Shown: positions 8,295 through 16,393 of the stretch, piece after piece
How positions within the stretch are numbered: position 1 is the stretch's first letter
Layout: each line of letters opens with the position of its first letter
Source of the DNA: Podochytrium sp. JEL0797
Lineage: Eukaryota; Chytridiomycota; Chytridiomycetes; Chytridiales; Chytriomycetaceae
Assembly (NCBI GenBank): GCA_027596195.1
Contig: JADGJG010000572.1
Span: 1 to 16,393 of the forward strand
DNA: 16,393 nucleotides
Direction: 5' to 3'
Translations under genes and position numbers: made by a program
Notes under the pieces: model-generated
Databases searched by the model: none
What the model was told of the DNA's origin: nothing
The model's input: the letters and a program-made list of their open reading frames with translations, nothing else

Positions 8295-11200
8295 TCATTT
8301 TTCACCCGCAACCATCTTTTCAATATCCGCCTGAACATCCGCCCCAATGGGCATTAAGTTGAACTTCTCGTTGAGCACCTTCACAATCGAGGGGCGCAAA
8401 AAGGCCGGAACGGACGGACCCACGCGAATGTTTCTGATTCCCAACGAAAGCAGCGACAAGAGAACAACGACCGCCTTCTGTTCAAACTGCACCCGAAAAA
8501 AGCCGGTTTAATAATCACATACGAAGAAGCAAAAAGTATCAACAGGACTTACCCAAGACAACACGATCGAAAGCGGAAGGTCATTCACCCCGCACCCAAG
8601 CGCATTCGCAAGAGCCAACGCAATCTGAACAGCACTATACGAATCATTGCACTGTCCCAAGTCAAGCAATCGGGGGATCCCACTATCCCCAACAGTGCCA
8701 TACTGCAAATGATTCACCCGGAACTTTCCACACCCAACCGTCAAAACCACCGAAGTCTCTGGAAGCGCAGCAGCTAAATCCGTGTAATAAGAGCGTTCTC
8801 CCTCGTACCCATCGCATCCACCAATCACGTAAAATCGCGTAATGAGACCTGCACTGACGGCTTCCAACACGGTTCCAGCGGCGCCAATCACAGTTTCGCT
8901 TCCCCAACCGACATTGTACGACTCGGTTGCGCTGGTGAATGTGTTCTCGGGGTACGTGAATTTGGTGACACCCTCCTCGAAACCGGCCATCGCAGTCGCT
9001 TGCGTGAGCAAAACGGAATAGTCGTTCTCGAGATGAGGAATCCCTGGCCATCCCACGGGTCCGATGGTGTAAATACGGTCCTTGTATTCGTCCTTTGGCT
9101 TCGTGAGGCAGTTGGATGTCATGATAATGGGACCGGGGAAGTGTGCAAACTCGAGACTCTGGCGCTGCCAAGCGACACCAAAGTGGCCGGCCAAGTGAGG
9201 ACTCTCACGGAGCTTCGGGTACCCAAACGCGGGGAGCATTTCGCCATGCGTGAACACGTTGATATGGACTCCGTGAGAGACTTTGAAGGCGGCACATTGG
9301 ACGAGAATGTCTCCAAGAATCTTGAGGTCGTGGCCCGAAATGAGGATGCATTTGCCTGGCTTGGGTTTCGCAGGGGCAATGAATGGGCTCTGTTGGCCAA
9401 ACACGTTGTTGGAGTTGTGAAGGAGTTCCAGCGCGATCAAATTGACTTGTCCACACTTCATGAGCATCCCGAGAACCTCGTCAAGTTTGGCCGAGTCCGG
9501 AGACAAGAGGAAGGAGAACGCCTCGTGAATGAACGCATAAATCTCTGGACGCTCGTTTCCATACTGAAGGGAATGGTCCGTATACGCCGCAAGCCCCTTC
9601 AACCCATACACCAGCATCTCCTGCAACCCCACCAGCGCGTCATTCTTGGAAGCCCTGAAACGCGTCAACACTCCAACCTTCTTCCCCTCCGACACCAAGT
9701 CCTCAATGTCCATCACTTTGTCCGTGTTCTGCTTCATCTCACTCAACGGGAACCTCTCCGGCTTCAACCCGAGTCTCTTGCACATGTCCGAATAACGCAA
9801 CTTCAACCTCATTCGGAGCTTCGAAGCAGTAGCAACGAACGCGCTGATCTTGGTCTCGTCAAAGTTGACATTCGTGAGCGTCGAAAAGGTGGCCAAGAGC
9901 GTGAAACGGTTGACTTCCGCATCCTCCTTCTCTGCATCCGTGGCTCCAGGTGTAGTGCGGAGTCTGTGCGCGTACCAAGAAAGGCGTTTGACTCCATCCA
10001 CGAGCAAATCTTGGAGAGCCGCGACCGTGGGTGTCTTTCCACACACACCGATGGTCGTGCAACCTTTTCCAGTCGCTGTTTGTCCGCACTGGAAGCAGAA
10101 CATGTCGCCTTGGCCCATCTCCTCGGCAACGGGTTTTTCGCCCGTTTGGTCCTTGGTGATGAGATTCTTGAGTTGGTTGTCGTCGTCCATCGAACGCGAG
10201 TATCTGAGGTATTGGGACAAAATTCAATAAGTTACAGAGTCGAAAGCAACGGAGGGAGAAATCATGCAACTCACGCCTCGACTTGCCAACGGCTAAGCTC
10301 CTTCAAGTTTTCCACGTCACCATACGCTGCTTCGGCCGTGATTCCACGAGAAGTTTGTAGGGCCGAAATGATGGATTGCTCATGATACGCTTTGAGAAAA
10401 GGTCGCGTGAGAGAAGCCGCGTGAGTGAAGCTCAAACAAAAGCAAAAAGAAGTCGACTCACTCGGAATCAATCCACCCAACCCACAAAACAAATAATACC
10501 CTCCATTATCGAGATACTCCCCAACTTTCTCAGGAAACTCCATAATGCGCGTCGCCGGAGTGATAAACTGCGCCTGATCGTGCGAACACGCGGGAATTAT
10601 TTCCAACAACCCGTTTTGAACAAACGAATTCATTTCCTTCTCAAACAGGTAATCGCGATTCGCGTGTCGCATTCCGTAGTAGAGGCGCATTCGGCTCACG
10701 CCGCAGTGTGGGTCCTTTTGGAGGAGAGACTCACGGTGTTGCAGAATTCCACGGAAGACGGCGATTCCTGTTCCGAGAGCAACAGATAAGAGTGGAGTGG
10801 CTGGGTCTGTTGGGAGGTTCAAGAGGCCGCGTTGGATTCTGGCAACGACGTTGGCTCCTGGGGCAAGCTTGGTGAGGAATCCGGAGGAAACACCTTGGAA
10901 GCGAAGAGTCGCATTGGCGGTGGAAGACCATTGCTCGTCCAGAAAACAAATCTGAATCTTGTTGGGAGAAACGGAAGGAGCGGAGCAGATCGAGTAGAAT
11001 CTAAAACAAATTGATTAGCTTTTTGGGACTTTGAATTGGCACAATAACAAAGTCTTGCCTTGGTTGAAGCAGCTGGACATTCCCCAAAATGTCTTCCAGA
11101 GAGATCTTGATGCTCGGGAAACGTTCCAACGCGTCGACAAGCGAGAAGGGCTCGCGGCCAGGCCCGCCTCCCGTCAAGCGCGAATATTCGTTGCCGGGTT

Positions 11201-12322
11201 TCATGTTCTCGGCCAAAATCTCAATTTCCGCGGCCTCGGATTTCGAAGAAGCCAATGCACTAATTCCCTCGAGGAATGAACGAGTGGGAGGCGACGAAAT
11301 GTCGAGGTGGCGGGACAGGAGTTCTTGCACGGAAATGACAAGAGGAAGGTTGAGATCAATGGCGATCTCGTCAGTGGCCTGGAGAGAGACAATCGTGGAC
11401 CCAGAAAGTCCCAAACGCCTCAACAACCTCACGACATGTCCCGGTGCGTTCTCTGGCTTAATTTGGACGTGATCGCAAAGCTCGTAAGTCACCCCAGGCG
11501 GCAGCTTGAACGTCACGAGATGAACGGGTCTGTCATAATCAGACGGAGTGATGACTTCATTCGACGCGACAGACATGGGCAGGAATCCATCGGCGTGCTT
11601 CTGTGCGGATGGTTCCTCTGACGTTGAGGTGACGGTGAAATGGCGAGGGAGGGAGAGCTTGATGTCGGATCCAGTGAGCTTGGTCCACACGGCTAGCAAA
11701 TAAAAGAAACGTAAGCGGAGAAGAAAAAAAAGGTAAAGAAAGGGGTATTCACTTTTGAGCCACGGCTTGAAATTCCCTTCATGCCCGTCTTCGGCATATT
11801 CGTCGGAAAACACGCTTGGCACAAACTCGAATGCGCCAAGTTCGAGCATACGGCTCTGAAGACGTTTTGCCGCAACGCAAAAGTTCCCTTTGGTGGTGGC
11901 GTTTCCGAGACCAAACACCGTGAAGCGGATTTTCTTGAGCTGTGGAACAAACAGACAAATTTAGATTTCAGCCAGGAGAAACGAAGAATATCCTATTCAT
12001 ACGAACCGCCTCCATCTCATCGCTAGTTTTTGGGGTCGACAGCCAGGCCCAGAAAGGCGCTAATGAGTCAGGAAACTCGCCGTTATAGAAAGTGGAGGTA
12101 AGGAGTACGACGATATCCTCCTTCAGAAGGTCTTTGGGATCAAAGGCCGCACCGGATGCGAGTTTGGCATCAAAGTTGCGCGCACGAGCAAAGGAGTAAA
12201 CGATTTTCGCGAAAGCCGCAGTTGTTCCTAAATTCAGGCATGAGAAAACAGTGGCAAGAGAACAAGGGCTCACCTGTTTGCGATCCATAAAGGACCAAGA
12301 GCTTTCCAGTCGTGGCGACCAT
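8295..12322 (-). CDS. diflavin reductase - hybrid-cluster protein fusion (NADPH-linked Hcp, 1195 aa)
   Basis: Eight minus-strand exons: 12322-12274, 12227-12007, 11939-11753, 11692-11059, 11000-10462, 10389-10275, 10203-8553 and 8486-8295. The summed length is 3588 nt with every junction in frame. Residues 1-145 are a flavodoxin-like FMN domain (LYGSQTGTT at 11-19, TSTFYNGEFPD at 60-70, VFGLGN at 98-103). Residues of about 150-440 are the FAD domain (RFYSICSAPS at 364-373). NADPH-binding motifs are GTGIAVFRG (440-448), GMRHANRDYLF (473-483) and the CG at 536-537; the module ends in RWQVEAY (577-583), matching the RYQRDVY end of CysJ. After an acidic linker, residues of about 611-1195 are class I Hcp. 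The N-terminal cluster Cys are 618, 621, 630 and 636 (C-x2-C-x8-C-x5-C). Hybrid-cluster ligands are His873, Glu903, Cys947, Cys1045, Cys1073, Cys1100 and Glu1134, with Lys1136 nearby. Electrons should pass NADPH-FAD-FMN-[4Fe-4S]-hybrid cluster, for NO, hydroxylamine or nitrosothiol chemistry. No targeting peptide is visible, so it is probably cytosolic. Oddities are a GC-AG intron and the loss of the usual FMN-stacking Tyr after GLGN. Confidence 0.9.
11001..11058 (-). other. GC-AG intron inside the FAD domain of the fusion gene
   Basis: The exon ends CAACCAAG, the intron begins GCAAGA and ends TTTTAG. Only this choice restores the FAD-binding motif LQPRFYSI across the junction, with Arg364 split between exons. 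The nearest GT downstream gives a frameshift. AAG before GCAAG is the usual strong context of natural GC donors. Confidence 0.75.
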
Positions 12323-12919
12323 TTTCAATTTTTATTTGCGATTCCGCAGCGTGCCACACAGCGGTGACACAGCGGGGAAAAACGTGGAGATCCATTCGAT
12401 GATCGAATTCGAGTCATGTTGATCGAGGATCCTTGAAGTGATTAAGAAAGAGTGAGGCCACTTCGTTTTCTTCTTCAATACGAACTCTTTTCTTCCCCCT
12501 TTCACCATCTTTCGCAACAACAGGTGGAAAGCAAGGGCGGTGGCAACCATGAACAACAAATCACGCGTATTTAAAATTAAAATGCGTCTTTGGGCAGTGG
12601 CCGACTGGCCGCGATGGCATTCGTTCAAGGGGGTTAGGTTCCTGGGAATTGGACTGTGTTTCGGAAAGATTGGGAGTTCCTCATAAAAATGAAGAGATGA
12701 GCTGCTGCCAGCTCGAGCCCCCTCATAAATTCTTGCTCATCTGGCCTGAGCTGCAATGGGTTTAATGTTTTTAAAACTCCCCTGAAAAGAGCTTGATGGA
12801 TTGCCCGCCCACCCCTGCTAGACTCACCTCGGCCCTGGCTGTCAAAGCAAAAACACAAAATTGTCGCTTGCGAGCCCCAGCCCCCAAAATCTCAATAAAA
12901 AGCGGGTGATTGCAGCACC
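12323..12919. promoter_or_regulatory. 597-bp divergent intergenic region (fusion gene and first zinc-finger gene)
   Basis: This stretch separates two divergent start codons, at 12322 (-) and 12920 (+), and must hold both promoters. Neither side has a well-placed TATA box; AATAAAAA at about 12894-12901 is too close to the ATG at 12920 to serve. The AT-rich stretch at about 12567-12583 contains TTTAAAATTAAAAT. The only coding-like frame is a short minus-strand ORF at 12550-12332. Confidence 0.5.
12332..12550 (-). CDS. short upstream ORF before the fusion gene (72 aa), doubtful
   Basis: It starts with ATG at 12550-12548 (MVATALAFHLLLRKMV) and stops 9 nt before the start codon of the fusion gene, on the same strand. 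It has a hydrophobic start followed by a Lys-rich stretch (KGGRKEFVLKKKTKW). It resembles no known family. If the transcript of the fusion gene begins upstream of it, it would be an upstream ORF able to lower translation; otherwise it is chance. Confidence 0.15.
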   Translation of the reverse strand: MVATALAFHLLLRKMVKGGRKEFVLKKKTKWPHSFLITSRILDQHDSNSIIEWISTFFPAVSPLCGTLRNRK

Positions 12920-13925
12920 ATGACCAACAGAACTGGCCGTCCCCGCGGCAGACCCACCAAAACCAAACACCTGACCGCCGACCTTCACGCCTCTGGCGCT
13001 TCGTCCCCAACCGCGGATCACCTGGCCGAATTTGTCCCGGGAATTATGGACGATTATTACGAGTGCTTGCAGTGCTGGCGAAAGTTTCGCAAGAGAGACG
13101 TAAGCAGATGGAAATTTGACGTGCTTTTGATGCTTCTCTTTTGAACGGCAGACGTTGAAAGTTCATCTCATGGCTCACTTGAGCCAGAAGCCATTTCGCT
13201 GCGAATATGAAGGTTGCGATTCATCATACACGACTTTATATTCCCTCAAAATTCACGTCATGTCGCACACGGTGAATATCCCCCACAGTGAGCCTACCTG
13301 GCCCGCCGCCACCCATCTGGAATATTAAAAACTAAGCTCTCATTTCTAGGGAGAACGGCCATTCCCATGCGTCTTTCCAGACTGCACTTTCACCTTCAAA
13401 ACAAAACAAAACCGCGATCTCCATTTCAAAAGACACGCCAAGCTTCCCAAACAACCCCGCAGCAAACCAGCTCCTCATGCCCGCCACACCCCCGAATCAA
13501 AGTACGACCTCCCTCCTTTGCAGCAGCAGGATGCAGAACACGAAATTTCGTCGCTGCACTACGAGCAGAGTAGGCATGTTCCTTCAAAGTTGGAGGGTAT
13601 CGATTCTTCCAATGGTTTGTCGTATCCAGAGCGCGTCATCTCGTTGCATCAACAGCAGCAGCCACGAATGCAAAATATTGAACGCGAAAGCCAACTCATC
13701 GAAACGCACATACACGAATCCGAACAACGCGTGTGTGCGTATTGCAAGCAAACATGTGATAAGGTAGAGGCGTTGCGCCGGCATTTGAACGTGTGTGAAA
13801 TGAGGGTGCGCGAGCCGTTGCGGGATGTGTCGGATCGGAGGGTGACTGGGACTGCGGGCTTGCTGTTGGAGGGTGGTGATCGAAAAGGGGAATGGGGGAT
13901 GGATTTCTTTGTGGGCAGTGTTTAG
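12920..13925 (+). CDS. AT-hook C2H2 zinc-finger protein, first of a tandem pair (291 aa)
   Basis: Exons 12920-13099, 13152-13271 and 13350-13925, joined in phase 0 by introns of 52 and 78 nt. Residues 7-12, RPRGRP, are a canonical AT-hook for the DNA minor groove. Three TFIIIA-like C2H2 fingers follow: C49-C52-H65-H69, C77-C82-H95-H99 and C107-C112-H125-H129. Linkers such as HTGERPF are typical of tandem DNA-binding fingers. A 100-residue Gln/Ser-rich spacer leads to one variant finger, C229-C232-H245-C249, and the protein ends in DFFVGSV. It is most likely a sequence-specific nuclear transcription factor; its targets are unknown. Both introns sit at the same codons as in the neighbour at 14235 (after the RKRD of finger 1, and after the MSHT of finger 2), so the two arose by tandem duplication. 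Stop codon TAG. Confidence 0.85.
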
Positions 13926-14234
13926 GGCATGCAGAAGAAAGAAATCAAAGCTGTTGCGAAAGGAGGAGAGGAGAAAAAGGATCGCGCTTTTCTGTGTTTC
14001 TTTCTGCGCGTTTCTCGCTCTTTTTTCTTTTCCTCTCCTTGCAATCTGCGTGGAAAAATAAGCACAGAGCGTATCAGTCACTGTCAATTTCATTCGAAAG
14101 CCGAAGTGTCCTCGGAATTGTCCCACCCGAAAAAAATTTCATCGAAAAAGAAGTTTCGCTCAAATCTCGCCTCGCCTATAAAAGGTGACCTCGCCCTTCG
14201 CCCCCCGCCCGCCGCTAAACCCCCTCGCAGCCCA
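13926..14234 (+). promoter_or_regulatory. spacer and promoter between the zinc-finger paralogues
   Basis: 309 bp with no supported gene. It contains a Lys/Arg-coding purine tract and a pyrimidine tract at about 13930-14040 that give long but low-complexity open frames, then a TATA box at 14177. I see no poly(A) signal for the first gene. Confidence 0.45.
14177..14184 (+). promoter_or_regulatory. TATA box of the second zinc-finger gene
   Basis: TATAAAAG, a full match to the TATA consensus, lies 58 nt before the ATG at 14235. That leaves room for a start of transcription around 14205-14210 and a short leader, and supports choosing this ATG although the frame is open further upstream. Confidence 0.6.
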
Positions 14235-15579
14235 ATGCCCAACCCAACCGACACCAAGGCATCCGCGCGCCCCCGCGGCCGCCCCCGCAAGACCCTCAGC
14301 ACCGCCAACCTCGACACTTCCCATCGCAACGGCGACTCGTCCAACTCCCCCACGACCCCCGACACGGGCGACTTTGCCCCAGGTCCCCTAGACGACTACT
14401 ACGAGTGTCTCGATTGCTGGAAAAAGTTTCGCAAGCGGGACGTGAGTACTTTTTATTTTTTGATCTCATGCCTGTGCTGCAAATTGATTGGATATGTGTC
14501 TCAAAAAATTAAATAGACGCTGAGAGTGCACATGTATAGCCATTTGGATAAGAAGCCGTTTCATTGCGATTTTGAGGGCTGTGTGCAGAGTTATACCACG
14601 TTGTATTCGCTCAAGATTCATATCATGTCGCATACGGTGAGTTATACAATTGGTTGGTGATAGTCGGAGGATTGAGGAGAGCTTCGAAGGCGAGTCCGAA
14701 GGGGATGGGGTCGATTTGATTTGCTGAGCGCATGGCCTGGCCCTAGCGATGGAGATTGCGAAATCAAAAATTCGCAATTTTGGTGGCTTGGATTCTCCTC
14801 GCTCCTCATGGGGGGTGTTTGGTGCTCTCTTTCGGATTGAACAGAGATGCTCCGCCAGATCATCCCTTCGTGACATCGTCACTTACACTCCCGTCACCCC
14901 CCACCCAACAAATCACCCTTTTTTGCAAACTAAATCAAAAAAAACCCAGGGCGAACGACCTTTCCAATGCACCTTCCCCTCCTGCACGCAAGCCTTCAAA
15001 ACCAAGCAAAACCTTGAACTCCACTCCAAAAAACATTTTAAACCCCCCAAGGAGCCCAAACACGCGTGTGTCATGTGCCAAGCCAAATTCGTGACCAAAA
15101 ACGAGCGACACATTCACGAGACGCAGACTTGCCCTGAACGCAAGTTCCCGTGTCCGTTTTGCAGTGCCGTGCTTTCGACCTTTGCGGAGAAGACTGTGCA
15201 TGTTGCTGATTTGTGTGAGTTGAGGATGCCGTCTTGCCCTCTGTGTCAGAAGAAGTTGCCGTCAAAGCATGCGCTGGACGTGCATGTTGCGGACTTTTGT
15301 GAAAAGAGGCCGATTCAACCCCCCCTCTTCCCGTGTGGATATTGCGACGCCAAGTTTGCGAGTGTGCCGGACGTGAATCACCATTTGATGAACGAGTGTC
15401 GACAAAGACCGGTGGTGCAGGCTCCACCCGAGTTTCAGCGTCCCGTGTATGGACAGGGTGTGTGGGAGCCGTCAATGCAGATGTTCCCGCCACAGCCCCC
15501 GCGCGTGTTGGTGAATTTTGAGGGGAAGAGGGAGGAGTATGTGCCTGGGGGGGTGCCGTTTTTTATGGGGTCTGTTTGA
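14235..15579 (+). CDS. AT-hook multi-zinc-finger protein, second of a tandem pair (318 aa)
   Basis: Exons 14235-14441, 14517-14636 and 14950-15579, all joined in phase 0. The introns (75 and 313 nt) sit at exactly the codons used in the paralogue at 12920. The AT-hook is RPRGRPRK (12-19). Three C2H2 fingers follow: C58-C61-H74-H78, C86-C91-H104-H108 and C116-C121-H134-H138. Then come four C-x2-C-x12-H-x4-C units: 149/152/165/170, 177/180/193/198, 205/208/221/226 and 238/241/254/259. The paralogue has a single such unit, with x3 spacing. The tail is rich in Pro and ends PFFMGSV, matching the FFVGSV end of the first copy. It is probably a DNA-binding nuclear regulator; the C2HC block may instead bind RNA or protein. 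Intron 2 is four to six times longer than most introns in the window. Stop codon TGA. Confidence 0.87.
14755..14778. repeat. 8-bp perfect inverted repeat in the long intron
   Basis: ATTGCGAA and TTCGCAAT flank an 8-nt A-rich spacer inside the 313-nt intron. It could be a hairpin in the pre-mRNA or a palindromic protein site. In a window this size such a repeat can also arise by chance. Confidence 0.4.
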
Positions 15580-15661
15580 TATTTAATACGACGCGTTTTG
15601 ATTTCGAAGAGGGAAGGGAAGGGATTTGTTTTTTTTCTTTCGATTTTTTCCAACAAAAAAC

Positions 15662-16257
15662 ATGTCGACCGAAAACGAACTTCTTGTTACCCCAACCAAT
15701 ACCAATACCACCACAGCTCCCCTGGAAGAGATGCTAGTCCTAGGTTTGTTCCTTTCTCTTTCAAACTCTTCAGCTCTCCCACTCACAACCACACAGAGCA
15801 ACCCCTTCCCGCCTTCACCCTCGATTTCGAAGGCGAAACATACTGGCTGTTCCCCCCCTCTTCAACCACACCCCTCACCTTACAACCACAAACTGCCCTG
15901 CGCAGCCCCAAACGACCACCCTCCGCGTCTACCTCCCTCCCCACCAACCCCCCCTCCGAACCAGAACCACAATTGTTCCCGCAGACCGTGTTTCCGATCC
16001 CCGTCGACCAGCAGCACGATATTTATGAGAGCGAACTAACTTTTCTTTTGGCAGAGTTGAAGGCAGCATTTGCCCTCACTTCACAGGGATACCCCGAGGA
16101 TTTTTCGGGATCTGGAATGCACGAAGGAACGGATCAGACAGCCGCAGAAGGAGAAGGAGCAGTGGGTGAATCATTTAATACAACGGGTGGGTCGAGTGGT
16201 ATGGAGGAATGGGAACTTGTCCTCGCGTTTCCGGACCTCGGGTTCTCATTTTCCGAG
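15662..16257 (+). CDS. 5' part of an unidentified acidic protein (181 aa visible, gene continues)
   Basis: Exon 1 is 15662-15743 (MSTENELLVTPTNTNTTTA), exon 2 is 15797-16257 after a 53-nt intron (donor GTTTGT, acceptor CACACAG). A new donor, GTGAGC, begins at 16258. The joined frame stays open with good codon use. Visible blocks: an ordered start (QPLPAFTLDFEGETYWLF), a Pro/Ser/Thr-rich linker, a helical block (DIYESELTFLLAELKAAFAL), an acidic Gly-rich linker and an ordered end (EWELVLAFPDLGFSFSE). Hydrophobic blocks spaced by disordered linkers suggest an adaptor or complex subunit, but I cannot name a family. The ATG is 82 bp after the stop of the zinc-finger gene. The rest of the gene lies beyond the poly-C tract or outside the window. 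Confidence 0.6.
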
Positions 16258-16262
16258 GTGAG

Positions 16263-16329
16263 CCCCCCCCCCCCCCCCCCGGGTGTTTGTTTGACACCGC
16301 CCCCCCCCCCCCCCCCCCACCCCCCCCCC
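16263..16329 (+). repeat. poly-C tracts at the right edge
   Basis: A run of 18 C (16263-16280), a 19-nt unique spacer, a run of 19 C (16300-16318), one A and a further run of 10 C (16320-16329), then C/A-rich low-complexity sequence to the end. It falls inside what should be an intron of the gene starting at 15662. No comparable run is present elsewhere in the window. It may be a real low-complexity intron or a sequencing/assembly artefact at a contig end. Confidence 0.8.
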
Positions 16330-16393
16330 ACAAAAACACCACACACAACCCCCCCCACACACAGAAACAAACAACCCACAACAAACACACCCA

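Noticed and set aside
8508..10220. Hcp as a separate gene starting at its own Met
   Set aside because: The frame upstream of its first AUG (Met587) joins perfectly through a consensus intron to the reductase, completing the reductase's conserved RWQVEAY end. No promoter-sized gap separates them.
9000..10385. A 461-codon open frame on the plus strand
   Set aside because: It is exactly antisense to the Hcp exon, has low-complexity Arg/Glu-rich sequence and no family resemblance, whereas the minus strand carries all Hcp ligands.
10390..10461. Unspliced reading through the NADPH domain, adding about 24 residues after IPS
   Set aside because: Removing the 72-nt intron (GTGAGT...CAAAG) restores the exact CysJ spacing of 21 residues between the CG motif and the final G(I/M)xxEAA block, so the intron is real.
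13584..14126. A 180-codon minus-strand frame
   Set aside because: It overlaps the last exon of the first zinc-finger gene and low-complexity spacer, and its content reflects antisense Gln/Ser codons and a purine/pyrimidine tract.
1..16393. tRNA or rRNA genes, CRISPR arrays, transposases or virus genes
   Set aside because: I looked for these on both strands and found no cloverleaf with conserved loops, no regular repeat-spacer array and no recognisable mobile-element or viral protein.

Overview
The window is eukaryotic nuclear DNA. Its best genes are split by short GT-AG introns, mostly 46-78 nt, and the spliced products align with eukaryotic families along their length. Three features point to a flagellated unicellular eukaryote, plausibly a zoosporic (chytrid-like) fungus: a dynein-2 intermediate chain (WDR34/DYNC2I2), the short introns and the small intergenic gaps. 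The taxon is inference only. All exon boundaries were placed by hand from splice signals, reading frame and remembered family motifs.

Layout. 1-300: possible last exon of a gene entering from the left. 406-1257 (-): a nuclear-looking protein with an N-terminal PCNA-binding (PIP) box. 1258-2128: no convincing gene, but a 24-nt direct repeat. 2129-2439 (+): a small two-exon gene with a TATA box and poly(A) signals. 2807-3125 (-): last exon of an unidentified basic protein. About 3126-4194 (+): coding-like sequence for a secreted-type protein whose frame changes several times. 4493-5833 (-): a Rap-GAP in six exons. 6073-8214 (-): WDR34/DYNC2I2 in nine exons. 8295-12322 (-): the centrepiece, an eight-exon gene that splices in frame into a 1195-residue fusion of an FMN/FAD/NADPH diflavin reductase (CysJ/P450-reductase type) with a class I hybrid-cluster protein (Hcp). 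12920-13925 and 14235-15579 (+): tandem paralogues with an AT-hook and zinc fingers. 15662 to beyond 16257 (+): the start of an unidentified acidic gene that runs into poly-C sequence at the right edge.

The fusion is the most interesting item. In bacteria Hcp, an Fe-S enzyme linked to NO reduction and hydroxylamine or S-nitrosothiol chemistry, takes electrons from a separate reductase. Here the donor chain NADPH-FAD-FMN and the hybrid-cluster acceptor lie in one polypeptide. All Fe-S ligands can be seen, and the junction falls just after the conserved C-terminal aromatic residue of the reductase. The layout resembles the known fusions of CysJ-type modules to pyruvate:ferredoxin oxidoreductase (PNO) and to some FeFe-hydrogenases.

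The Rap-GAP, WDR34 and fusion genes lie head to tail on the minus strand with gaps of 239 and 80 bp. The fusion gene and the zinc-finger pair diverge from a shared 597-bp region.
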